A DNA stretch of 64,000 nucleotides, taken from contig JADJTI010000001.1 in the NCBI GenBank assembly GCA_016711265.1, positions 744,001 through 808,000 on the forward strand, given 5' to 3'. This DNA is from Austwickia sp. (GTDB lineage: Bacteria > Actinomycetota > Actinomycetes > Actinomycetales > Dermatophilaceae). A program made the position numbers and the translations under genes. This document shows, in pieces, positions 52,704 through 61,040 of the stretch (positions are counted from its first letter, which is position 1; each line of letters starts with the position of its first letter). A model generated the notes under the pieces. It saw nothing but the letters and a program-made list of their open reading frames with translations. It was not told the origin of the DNA and ran no database searches.

Positions 52704-52898
52704 CTGCCTCTCCGGTAGCGTCCAGCGCGCTCCGGGGGTGACCTGCGGTGACGTCTGAGCCGCACAGCGGGTACGCCGACGGCCCCGCCTGGGCGGGACG
52801 CCGACGCCGTTCAGACGTCGCGGACGGCCGCCTCACCTTGCGGCGGCTGCACCGGTGTGAGTGGTGAGCTCGCGAGCATGGCGAAGCTGTCGTCCTCG

Positions 52899-53045
52899 TG
52901 CTGCCTTCCATCCGGACTTTCACCGTCGGTCCTGGAGTTCCACCAGGTCAACCGATCACGCCCGCCACAAGGTACGTCGCGTGCGCAACCGGGTCGCGGA
53001 CTGTCACCGCCGGTTCGGACTTACACCGACCCCGGAGCACGTGCC
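52899..53045 (-). ncRNA. FMN riboswitch (RFN element)
   Basis: On the minus strand the conserved RFN boxes appear in order: GGGGTCGGTGTAAGTCC, GGCGGTGACAGTCCGCGA, a variable stem, GGTGGAACTCCAG, and CCGACGGTGAAAGTCCGG followed by ATGGAAGG. It lies about 200 bases upstream of ribD and should repress the operon when FMN is abundant. Confidence 0.95.
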
Positions 53046-53226
53046 GGTCAGTATGCCACCGTTCGCAGCGGGCGTCAGCCGGTGATGCAGGCGCATTCGG
53101 CATCTACTGGCCCGCACACGCGGCCTGTGCCGCCACACCCAGCGTGTCAAATCAAACTTCAGGAGTCCGATACCGAACAACTGGACACACGAGGCTCAAA
53201 GCCTTCGCCGGAATCTTGAGTCCATC

Positions 53227-53314
53227 GTCTACCCCCGCGCACGCGGGGCACACGGCCGTGGCCTTCAGTACTCGTGACCTATCAGCCGCGACGCCCGCTC
53301 ACGCGGGCACCCAG
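53227..53314. other. Two CRISPR-repeat-like hairpins, 60 bases apart
   Basis: ACCCCCGCGCACGCGGGG (53231-53248) and ACGCCCGCTCACGCGGGC (53291-53308) are similar over about 17 bases and 60 bases apart, close to the 61-base period of type I-E arrays whose repeats read CCCCGCGCACGCGGGG. Only two diverged copies and no cas genes are present. Region 53046-53401 holds no gene. Confidence 0.4.
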
Positions 53315-53401
53315 CTCGGCGCAGCAGGGGGAGCCGAGGTTGTCCACAGACTCCGGCCGTAGGCCTCCCGCCACAGGGCGGGCGTCGCTAGCGTGTCGCG
53401 G

Positions 53402-54052
53402 GTGAACCGCCGGATTCGACCCACCGCAACCGGCCTGGCCACCGCGTTGACGGTCACCATGGCTTTGAGCGCCTGCTCCGCAGACACCCCACCCCCGACG
53501 CCAGCGCCCACTACCGGCCCGATCCTGCCCGAATCACCGGAATCCCCCTCAGCGGCAACGCAGCCGGCGGCGCCGGCGCCGACCACGACAGCCACCCCCA
53601 CCCAACCCACAGCCAGCGCGCCGGCACTGCCCGCGGCAGCCCGTCGCCGAACCGCCCCAGGAGCAGAGGCCCACGTCCGACACTTCATCGCCAGCTACAA
53701 CACCAGCGCCACCACCGGAACCGCCGGCGTCCTGCCCTCCCTGTCCACCACCGCCTGCAAATCGTGCCAAGCCCTCGAAACCGACCTCCGCAAACACGCT
53801 CGCGCGGGCAACCACTACGAGCGGGCCCCCCTGACCTTCACCCTTGTCGGCGGCATGGACGGCCTCCCCGAAAGCGACCCCGACTACCCCGTGCTGGCGC
53901 GCATCAGAGAGCACAGCAACCGCATCCTCAACGACCGAGGACAACCAATCGAGGAGACGAAAGGGTCGATGACCGACCTCATCTTTACCCTCGTCTGGCG
54001 CCGCGATAGCTGGCGGGTTAATAAGATCTGGATCCGCCGGGATGTTGAATGA
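53402..54052 (+). CDS. DUF6318 family lipoprotein
   Basis: About 216 residues. A lipoprotein signal (TALTVTMALSAC) is followed by a Pro/Thr/Ala-rich linker and a folded domain starting near residue 90 (EAHVRHFIASYNTSATTGTA), with CKSCQALE and RDSWRVNKIWIRRD at the end; this matches DUF6318. The GTG at 53402 is preferred over 53393. Its stop overlaps the next start (ATGA). Surface-anchored; function unknown. Confidence 0.82.
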   Translation: MNRRIRPTATGLATALTVTMALSACSADTPPPTPAPTTGPILPESPESPSAATQPAAPAPTTTATPTQPTASAPALPAAARRRTAPGAEAHVRHFIASYNTSATTGTAGVLPSLSTTACKSCQALETDLRKHARAGNHYERAPLTFTLVGGMDGLPESDPDYPVLARIREHSNRILNDRGQPIEETKGSMTDLIFTLVWRRDSWRVNKIWIRRDVE

Positions 54053-54912
54053 TCACCTTGATAGCGCTGGCCGCTCTCGTCGGGCGCCTCGGCGGCGCCA
54101 CCGATCCGCCGCCGATCACGACAGGTACCAAGTTCCAGACCAGGGTGGACGCCGACGGCATAGACGTCCACGCTATGCGGCGGCATGCATCGCGAGCACC
54201 GTCGGCAGGCAAGTCCGGTCGGCCCCAGGTTCAGCGCATCGAGCGCCGCTACGTCGTCACCTGCCCCGGCAACACCATCACCAACGGCGACGCATTCACC
54301 TGCCCCGCAGCCGTAGCAGGCTGCCGCCACCACGGCCCCAACGCCGGACCCCTGGCCATCATCTGGCAGCGAACCCTCACCCCCAACCCCGGCCCCTGGA
54401 CACGGCACGGCGCCACCTGCTTCCCGCGGGTCAACCCCCATCCGCCAGCAGCCCCCACCCACGCCATGATCAGCGCCGCCTGGTCACGCACCCCATTCAC
54501 CAAACCCACCCTCATCATCCAACCCCCCGGCGGACGCACCCTCATCAGAGTCCCCACCTACCTGCAGGCCGTCTTCCCCGAACCCGGCTACGGACCCGGC
54601 GACATCCACACCGTCACCCTGCTCGGACACCGCGTCCAGATCCGACCCCGCCTGGCCACCTACCGCTACCACTTCGGCGACGGCACACCCCCACTGACCA
54701 CCACCTCACCCGGCGGGCCCTACCCCGACGGCGACATCACCCACACCTACCCCACCCCCGGCACCGTCACCCTCAGCATCGACGCCGACTACACCGGCGA
54801 CTACGCCATCGACGGCGGCCCCTGGCAACCCATCGGCGACACCATCACCATCACCGGCACCCGCCACCGCCTCGACATCCTCACCGCCCACACCCGTCTC
54901 GTACCCCCCTGA
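54049..54912 (+). CDS. PKD-like domain protein, probably secreted
   Basis: A 287-residue protein with a weak N-terminal hydrophobic start (ITLIALAALVGRLGG). It contains cysteines (VVTCPGNT, FTCPAAVAGC, ATCFP) that could form disulfides, and a PKD-like fold (YRYHFGDGTPPLTTTSPGG, THTYPTPGTVTLSIDADYTG). Coupled to the DUF6318 lipoprotein gene; such pairs occur in Micrococcales. Overlaps the convergent amidohydrolase gene by 32 bases. Codon usage is strongly C-biased. Confidence 0.78.
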   Translation: MITLIALAALVGRLGGATDPPPITTGTKFQTRVDADGIDVHAMRRHASRAPSAGKSGRPQVQRIERRYVVTCPGNTITNGDAFTCPAAVAGCRHHGPNAGPLAIIWQRTLTPNPGPWTRHGATCFPRVNPHPPAAPTHAMISAAWSRTPFTKPTLIIQPPGGRTLIRVPTYLQAVFPEPGYGPGDIHTVTLLGHRVQIRPRLATYRYHFGDGTPPLTTTSPGGPYPDGDITHTYPTPGTVTLSIDADYTGDYAIDGGPWQPIGDTITITGTRHRLDILTAHTRLVPP

Positions 54913-56161
54913 CCCAGCCACCCGATTCCGACGCCGCGACCACCACGCCGTCACGCACGACGTACCGCGGCGCGGCATGCTCCCGCAGCACGTCCACCAG
55001 GCGTTCGTCGTGATGGATGCACAGGTTGGCGGGATTCCCGACGGCGATCCGGTGCCCGTCGAGGCCCAGCACCGCCGCCGCCCGGCAAGTGACCAACTCC
55101 AGGAGCCAGCGCTGCTCCGGCCCCGACAGAAAGCCCAACAGGTGGGCAGCCAGGAACGCCACCTCCAGCATGTTGTGCCGCCCGAACGGGTAATAGGCGT
55201 CTTCGATGTCGTCCTGCCCCAACGCCACCGGCAGGCCCGCCTCCAGGAACTCGCGCACTGGCAGGTGCAGCGGACCGGTGTGCGGATCCGACACGAAACC
55301 GAGCCCAGCCCGGCGCGCCAACCCGATCAGGCGCAACAAGGTCGGCTGCGGATACAACTGCAGCGCCCGCGCGTGACAGGCCACCCCGCGACCAACCAGC
55401 CCGTGCCGCAACATCGCTTCGGCGAGCATCGCCGTGGTCCGCAGCGAGGGGTCCCCCGCGTCGTCCACGAGCATCGCCACCCGTCGACCGGTCTGCGCCG
55501 CCAGCGCGCACGCCCACTCCACGTGCGCCTCGGCGTCGGCGTCGGTGTGTTCGATCCACGGGATCCCGCCCACCACGTCGGCCCCGCGGCGCAACGCCTC
55601 CTCGCACAGCTCGGCCGCGCCGTCATCCCGCAGCAGCCCATCCTGCGGAAACGCCACCACCTGCACGTCCACCAGGTCCCGGTACTCGTGCCGAACCGCC
55701 AGCACCGCTTCCATCCCGATCAGGCCGGCCGTGGTGTCGACGTCCACGAACGCTTGCACGTGCAACGTCCCGTGCCGGACCGCCGCCTCCAGCGCGCGGC
55801 GTACATGTGGTTCGATCCAGGACCGGTCGTAGCTGCGCTTCACCGCTGAGGCGAGCTCGATCGAGGTCATCGCGCCACCCATGGACCCTGCCGTGTACGC
55901 CGCCAGCCCGGCGTCTCCGGCCATCGGCAACGTGTACACCTTGTCCAGATGCAGGTGTCCGTTGACGAAGGACTCCGTGACCAGGTGGCCCTGCGCGTCG
56001 ATGACCGGTACGCCGTCCGGCTCGGGCAGCCCGGCGTCGTCCCCCTCATCGATGACGGCGGCGTACCTGCCCTGCTCAATCACCAACCGGACCACCGATC
56101 CGTCCACCAGCCGCGCATTGCGCACGATCAGGGCCGCGTCCGTCCCGGCGGTCGCCTTCAT
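54881..56161 (-). CDS. Amidohydrolase, cytosine deaminase-like
   Basis: About 426 residues of the metal-dependent hydrolase superfamily. Metal ligands are in VNGHLHLDKVYT, GVACHARAL (catalytic region), GFVSDPHTGP and VALGQDDIEDAYYPFG; NARLVDG at the start and GNPANLCIHHDE near the end form the beta-sandwich. Closest in style to CodA-type cytosine/isoguanine deaminases, but substrate is unproven. ATG at 56161 has GAGGAG; 56179 is an alternative. Confidence 0.85.
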   Translation of the reverse strand: MKATAGTDAALIVRNARLVDGSVVRLVIEQGRYAAVIDEGDDAGLPEPDGVPVIDAQGHLVTESFVNGHLHLDKVYTLPMAGDAGLAAYTAGSMGGAMTSIELASAVKRSYDRSWIEPHVRRALEAAVRHGTLHVQAFVDVDTTAGLIGMEAVLAVRHEYRDLVDVQVVAFPQDGLLRDDGAAELCEEALRRGADVVGGIPWIEHTDADAEAHVEWACALAAQTGRRVAMLVDDAGDPSLRTTAMLAEAMLRHGLVGRGVACHARALQLYPQPTLLRLIGLARRAGLGFVSDPHTGPLHLPVREFLEAGLPVALGQDDIEDAYYPFGRHNMLEVAFLAAHLLGFLSGPEQRWLLELVTCRAAAVLGLDGHRIAVGNPANLCIHHDERLVDVLREHAAPRYVVRDGVVVAASESGGWVRGVRDGCGR

Positions 56162-56247
56162 CGTCTCCTCAGCACCCATGTGTCGACCCTAGGTCGAGAC
56201 ATCGCGGTCCCGACAGGGGTTTCGACAGGGGTTCCGATCGAGGAGGG

Positions 56248-56333
56248 ACCCACGCCCGCCTCCTGAACCCACGTCCCGCTGTGGAACCCACGAAGCTTGG
56301 TGGGTTCGGGGGGCCAAGGTGGGTTCGGGCGGC
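56248..56333. repeat. Dispersed palindromic element, copy B
   Basis: GGACCCACG, GAACCCACG and GGAACCCACGAAGCTTGGTG follow each other, then GGTGGGTTCGG twice in inverted sense. The core AACCCACGAAGCTTGGTGGG (56285-56304) is a near-palindrome matching the perfect one at 45853-45872. Fills most of the 222-base gap between the amidohydrolase and PfkB genes. Confidence 0.75.
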
Positions 56334-56383
56334 CAGCATGAACCGGGCGAGCGGCCGAGCCTGGCTCGGGCCCCAGCGGGATC

Positions 56384-57286
56384 TCAGGGTGCGCGGAGCA
56401 GAGCTGACAGCGCCGGTACGCCGGACAGCCAGCCTCGAGCGCCCGCCACGGACACCCGCAGGGCCGCCACCTCGCAGGCCCCCAGCACCCCGGCGGCCAG
56501 GTCGGCGCCCGAGGCCAGCAGCGCGGCCAACGCCCCGTGGAAGGCGTCGCCGGCCCCTAGCGTGTCGACCGCCACCACCTGCGGCGGGACAACCCACCCC
56601 AGTTCCGGATCGTCACGGGTCGCCCAGCACACCGGGTTCGCCCCGTCGGTCATCACCGCGGCCGCCGCACCTGCCGCCAGCGCCTGCCGCACCGCCGCCA
56701 CCAGGTCGACCCCCAACCCCGCCGCGTAGTCGGCCGACCCTGCCACCACGTCCAACTGCGGCAACCAGGTCTGCGCGTGCGGCTTCACGCTGCCCGCGTC
56801 CAGCACGGCCAGGCAGCCAGTACGTCGCGCCGCCAACGCCTGCTCCGCCGCGACCGGGTGATGCCCGTCCAGCAGCAGCACGTCAGCCGCCGCGACCGCC
56901 GCCCGCGCCGTACCGGTCAGCCCGAACGACGAGAGCTGCCCGCTCGGCGACACCACCGTCCGTTCCCCATCGGGTCCGACGATCGCTGTCGCCACCGGCA
57001 GCTCCCACCCCGGGGGCGCGCAATCGAGCACGCTCACCCCATGACCGGCCAGGTCGGCGCGAACCAGGTCCGCCGCCGCCCCCGATCCCAGCGCCGTGAC
57101 CAGCGTGACCGACCCGCCGGAGGGACCCAACAGCGCCGCCGCGGTCACCGCCGCGTTGGTGGCCGGGCCGCCCGCGGCGAGCTCGACCGACGTACAGACG
57201 CCTTTGCGTCCCCACACCGGCGGCGCATCCACCCGGTGGATGACGTCCAGGTCCGCGAACCCGACACACACCACCCGGCCGGTCAC
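56384..57286 (-). CDS. PfkB family carbohydrate kinase
   Basis: A 300-residue ribokinase-fold sugar kinase. Start VTGRVVCVGFADLDVIHRVD; the sugar-binding GGPATNAAVTAAALLG, DVLLLDGHHP and the ATP/anion-hole motif VDTLGAGDAFHGALAAL with catalytic Asp are visible. Substrate unknown (ribokinase- or tagatose-like). It follows rpe by 16 bases and may share its operon. GTG at 57286. Confidence 0.88.
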   Translation of the reverse strand: MTGRVVCVGFADLDVIHRVDAPPVWGRKGVCTSVELAAGGPATNAAVTAAALLGPSGGSVTLVTALGSGAAADLVRADLAGHGVSVLDCAPPGWELPVATAIVGPDGERTVVSPSGQLSSFGLTGTARAAVAAADVLLLDGHHPVAAEQALAARRTGCLAVLDAGSVKPHAQTWLPQLDVVAGSADYAAGLGVDLVAAVRQALAAGAAAAVMTDGANPVCWATRDDPELGWVVPPQVVAVDTLGAGDAFHGALAALLASGADLAAGVLGACEVAALRVSVAGARGWLSGVPALSALLRAP

Positions 57287-57302
57287 GCAACCCACGCCCT
57301 GC

Positions 57303-57980
57303 TCAGGCGCCCGCGTGCCGGGCGACCAAGGCGCGCAGCCGGTCCACGGCGGCCGCGGCCGACTCCGCGCCGTACACCGCCGAGCCCGCCACGAAGACGT
57401 CGGCCCCCGCCTCGGCACACGCCTCGATGGTGTCGGCGCTGACGCCGCCGTCCACCTGCACCCAGATCTGTCCGGTCCCACCCCGGCGGCTGATCGCCGC
57501 GCGGACTTGTGCCACTTTCGGCAGCTGGTCGGCCATGAAGTCCTGCCCGCCGAAACCCGGTTCCACGGTCATCACCAGCACCATGTCCAGCTCGGGCAGC
57601 AACCCCTCGTACGGCGCCCATGCCGTCCGCGGCTTCAGCGCCATCCCGGCCCGCGCCCCCGCCGCCCGGATCTCCCGGGCCACCACCAGCGGATCCTGCC
57701 CGGCGGCCTCGGCGGCCTCCACGTGGAAGGTGACGCTCCCGGCACCCGCCTGCGCGTACGGCGGAGCCCACCGCAACGGGTCTTCGATCATCAGGTGGCA
57801 GTCGATCGGCACCGGGCTGACCCGCAGCAGCGCCTCGACCACCGGCAGCCCGAGCGTCAGGTTGGGCACGAAATGGTTGTCCATGACGTCGACATGCGCC
57901 CAGTCGGCGTTGCCGATCGCCCGCAGTTCCTCGGCGAGCCGGGAGAAGTCGGCGGACAGGATGCTCGGGGAGATCTGCAC
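57303..57980 (-). CDS. rpe: Ribulose-phosphate 3-epimerase
   Basis: Pentose phosphate pathway enzyme, 225 residues, TIM barrel. ISPSILSADFSRLAEEL, HVDVMDNHFVPNLTLG, DCHLMIEDP, TVEPGFGGQDFM and VDGGVSADTI carry the metal-binding His/Asp pairs. It begins 9 bases after rsmB. Feeds Ru5P to ribB nearby. Confidence 0.96.
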   Translation of the reverse strand: MQISPSILSADFSRLAEELRAIGNADWAHVDVMDNHFVPNLTLGLPVVEALLRVSPVPIDCHLMIEDPLRWAPPYAQAGAGSVTFHVEAAEAAGQDPLVVAREIRAAGARAGMALKPRTAWAPYEGLLPELDMVLVMTVEPGFGGQDFMADQLPKVAQVRAAISRRGGTGQIWVQVDGGVSADTIEACAEAGADVFVAGSAVYGAESAAAAVDRLRALVARHAGA

Positions 57981-57989
57981 GCCCCGAGT

Positions 57990-59516
57990 TTAGGTCGCCT
58001 CCCGGCGGCGCAGCAGCGCGAAGAACATCGCGTCGGTGCCGTGCACGTGCGGCCACAACTGCACGTACGGCGGCTCCCCCAGGTCCGGGATCTGCGCCCC
58101 GGAGGCGTCAACAAACAGCGGTTGCGCGTCCTCGATCTCGACGTCGTCGCGTTCGGCCAGCACGTCGGCCACCACGTAGCGGGTCTCGGGCAGGTGCGGC
58201 GTGCACGTGGCGTACCCGATCACGCCCCCGGGCCGGGTGGCCTGGATCGCCGAGCGCAGCAGGGCGCGCTGCAACTCGCCCAGCCCGGACACGTCGTGCG
58301 GCTGGCGGCGCCACCGCGCCTCGGGGCGGCGGCGCAACGACCCCAACCCGGAGCAGGGCGCGTCGACCAGCACTCGGTCGAACGTGTCCGGCTCCTCCTC
58401 CCCCAGAGTGCGCCCATCGCCCACCCCCACCATGACCTCGGATCCGGCGTCCACCGCCGCGGCCACCGCCCGCCGGGTGAGGTCGGCACGGTGATCGCTG
58501 ATCTCGTTGGCGAACAGGACGGCCCGCGAGCCTGCCAGCGCCGCCAGCAGCCCCGCCTTGCCTCCCGGTCCGGCGCACAGATCCAGCCAGCGCTCCTGGT
58601 GCGGCGGGTCGCCGCGCAGCTCGGCCGCGAGCAACGCCAGCACCACCAGCTGGGAACCCTCGTCCTGCGCGGCCGCCCGACCCTGACGGACCGCCGGCAG
58701 GTTGCCCGGGTCGCCACCGTCCAGTTCCACCCCGTACGGCGACAGTCCGGTCGCCCTGCCACCGGCCGCTTCCAGCTCCGCCACCTCGCACAGCCCCGGG
58801 CGGGCCACCAGCATCACCTTGGCGGCGGCGTTGTTCGCCTCCAGCAGTTCCCGCAACCCGCGGTCGACGGTGTCCTCTTGGGCGGCGCCATGACCGAGCA
58901 AGGCTCCCCGGAACGCCCGGACGATCCACGCGGGGTGGCTGGTGCGCACCGCCAGCTCCCCGGCCCGGCCGTCCCCGCGGGGTGCCACCTGCCGTTGCCA
59001 GGTCTCCAGGTCGTGTTCGCTGACCCGGCGCAACACCGCGTTGACGAACCCCGAGGCGCCCGCGCCGAGCAGCTCACGGGTCAGCGCCACCTGCTGGCTG
59101 ACCGCGCCGTACGCCGGCACGCGCATCCCCAACAGTTGGTGGGCTCCCAACCGCAGCACGGCCAGCACCGCCGGGTCGATGTCGGCCAGCGGCCGATCGG
59201 TACAGGTGGCCAGGATCGGGTCGTACAGGCCGCGCATCCGGGTGGCGCCGTAGACGAGTTCGGTGACGAAGGCAGCGTCCCGGCCGGTCAGCCGGGCGCG
59301 GCGGAGCTGTTTGGGGAGCTCGAGGTTGGCGTAGGCGCCGTCGTCGATGGCGCGCATCGTCTCCCAGGCCGCCTTGCGCGCGGGATCGACGCTGCGGGCC
59401 CGTTCGGAGGGGCGTTGCACGCTGCGCCGGGACGGGTCGACGCGGCGGGGTGCGCCACCGCGCGAGATCCGGCCGGTGCCCCGGGGTCGTGAGGGCCGGT
59501 CATCGGGATCGTTCAT
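57990..59516 (-). CDS. rsmB: 16S rRNA m5C967 methyltransferase (Fmu/RsmB family)
   Basis: About 508 residues. N-terminal basic region, then a NusB-like domain (ARKAAWETMRAIDDGAYANL, RDAAFVTELVYGATRM) and a SAM-dependent methyltransferase (LCAGPGGKAGLLAALAGS, VLVDAPCSGLGSLRRRPEAR, GYATCTPHLPETRYVV) with the two catalytic Cys in PCS and TC. ATG at 59516 overlaps the fmt stop by four bases. Confidence 0.94.
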   Translation of the reverse strand: MNDPDDRPSRPRGTGRISRGGAPRRVDPSRRSVQRPSERARSVDPARKAAWETMRAIDDGAYANLELPKQLRRARLTGRDAAFVTELVYGATRMRGLYDPILATCTDRPLADIDPAVLAVLRLGAHQLLGMRVPAYGAVSQQVALTRELLGAGASGFVNAVLRRVSEHDLETWQRQVAPRGDGRAGELAVRTSHPAWIVRAFRGALLGHGAAQEDTVDRGLRELLEANNAAAKVMLVARPGLCEVAELEAAGGRATGLSPYGVELDGGDPGNLPAVRQGRAAAQDEGSQLVVLALLAAELRGDPPHQERWLDLCAGPGGKAGLLAALAGSRAVLFANEISDHRADLTRRAVAAAVDAGSEVMVGVGDGRTLGEEEPDTFDRVLVDAPCSGLGSLRRRPEARWRRQPHDVSGLGELQRALLRSAIQATRPGGVIGYATCTPHLPETRYVVADVLAERDDVEIEDAQPLFVDASGAQIPDLGEPPYVQLWPHVHGTDAMFFALLRRREAT

Positions 59517-60481
59517 GGTGACACCTCGTCCAGCTCGTCCAGCTCGAATCGGGCATCGGGAGCCGGTCGGGCGCCGCGGGCCCAATCAGCGGCGGGCATG
59601 GGGCGCTTGCCCCCGGGTTGTACGGTGCCCAACCGCACCGGCTGGGTCGCCGTACCGACCATCACCGACGAGCCCGACACCACCAACTGACCGGGTGGCA
59701 GCGGCGGACCGGCGGGGATCGTCTCCGGTCCCACCAACGCCACCGGCCCGATCTTCAGGCGCTGCCCGGCCAGGGTTGCCCAGGCCCCCGGGGCGGGGGT
59801 GCACGCGCGGATGCGCCGATCAACCGCCATGGCCGGCTCGGTCCAGCGAACCCGGGCGTCGTCGGTGGTCAGCTTGGGCGCCAGGCTGATCCCCTCACCC
59901 GGCTGCGGGACCGCGACCGCCTCGCCGCCGGCCATCGCGTCGATGGTGGCCACCAGCAGTCCGGCGCCGGCGCGGGCCAACCGGTCCAGGAGGCTCCCGG
60001 CCGTGTCGTCGGCACGGACCCGCTCCGTCATCCGGCCCAGCACCGGCCCGGTGTCCAGGCCCTCCTCGATGAGGAAGGTGGTGGCCCCGGTCACGTCGTC
60101 CCCGGCCAGCAGCGCGTGCTGGACGGGAGCGGCACCGCGCCAGGAGGGTAGCAACGAGAAGTGCAGGTTGATCCAGCCAAGGGCGGGGATCGCCAGCGCC
60201 GCGGGCGGCAGCAACGCGCCGTACGCGACCACCGGGCACACGTCGGGGGCCAGCTCGGCCAACCGGGCGAGCGCCTCGGGCGCACCGGGCCGGGTCGGGG
60301 TCAGCACCTCCAGCCCGGCGTCGCGGGCGCGCTGCGCCACGGGCGAGGGTTGCAGCGTCCGACCCCGGCCGGCCGGGGCGTCCGGCCTGGTCAGCACGGC
60401 GACGACGTCGTGGTCGCTGGCGATCAGGGCATCGAGAGACGGGAGCGCGGTGGTCGGGGTGCCGGCGAAGACCAGCCGCAT
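59513..60481 (-). CDS. fmt: Methionyl-tRNA formyltransferase
   Basis: Formylates initiator Met-tRNA. The 322 residues show MRLVFAGTPTTALPSLDAL, the catalytic NLHFSLLPSWRGAAPVQ (Asn/His) and EEGLDTGPVLG (Asp), and a C-terminal OB-like domain. It starts 4 bases after def and overlaps rsmB. Confidence 0.96.
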   Translation of the reverse strand: MRLVFAGTPTTALPSLDALIASDHDVVAVLTRPDAPAGRGRTLQPSPVAQRARDAGLEVLTPTRPGAPEALARLAELAPDVCPVVAYGALLPPAALAIPALGWINLHFSLLPSWRGAAPVQHALLAGDDVTGATTFLIEEGLDTGPVLGRMTERVRADDTAGSLLDRLARAGAGLLVATIDAMAGGEAVAVPQPGEGISLAPKLTTDDARVRWTEPAMAVDRRIRACTPAPGAWATLAGQRLKIGPVALVGPETIPAGPPLPPGQLVVSGSSVMVGTATQPVRLGTVQPGGKRPMPAADWARGARPAPDARFELDELDEVSP

Positions 60482-60485
60482 GCCC

Positions 60486-61031
60486 TTACAGGCCCTTGCC
60501 GAAGGTGCTGTGCGGGCTCAGCTTCACCACGGGTGTCGGGCCCCCGGCCCACTCCGCCTCCCGGATCGCCTTCATGGCCTGTTTGCGCTGCTCACGGCTC
60601 AACCGGTCGATGAACAGGATGCCGTCCAGGTGATCGGTCTCGTGCTGGATGCACCGGGCCAGCAGCTCCGAACCCTCGAGCACCACCGGCTCGCCGTACT
60701 GGTTGAAACCCTTGGCGACGACCCGCATCGCGCGCGGGGTGTCCACATAGATACCGGGGAAGGACAGGCAGCCTTCCTCGCCGTCCTGCAGGTCGGCGGA
60801 CAGGTCCAGGTTCGGGTTGATGAGATGGCCGAGTACGTCGTCCACCCAGTAGGTGAACACCCGCAGCCCCACGCCGATCTGGGGCGCCGCCAGCCCTGCC
60901 CCGGGCGCCTCGCGCATCGTGTCGGTCAGGTCCGTGACCAGCTGGCGGAGCTCTTTGTCGAAGTCCACGACCTCGTCCGCGGGGGTGCGCAACACGGGAT
61001 CGCCGAAGAGGCGGATGTCTTTCACGGCCAC
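60486..61031 (-). CDS. def: Peptide deformylase
   Basis: Removes the formyl group from nascent proteins. The 181 residues have all three motifs: GAGLAAPQIG, EGCLSFP (Cys metal ligand) and QHETDHLDG (HExxH). Coupled with fmt in the classic def-fmt order. Confidence 0.96.
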   Translation of the reverse strand: MAVKDIRLFGDPVLRTPADEVVDFDKELRQLVTDLTDTMREAPGAGLAAPQIGVGLRVFTYWVDDVLGHLINPNLDLSADLQDGEEGCLSFPGIYVDTPRAMRVVAKGFNQYGEPVVLEGSELLARCIQHETDHLDGILFIDRLSREQRKQAMKAIREAEWAGGPTPVVKLSPHSTFGKGL

Positions 61032-61040
61032 CGAGCCAGT

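Noticed and set aside
54042..55013. 323-residue Arg/His/Pro-rich plus-strand frame
   Set aside because: Out-of-frame shadow of the PKD-like gene; extreme Arg/His/Pro composition.
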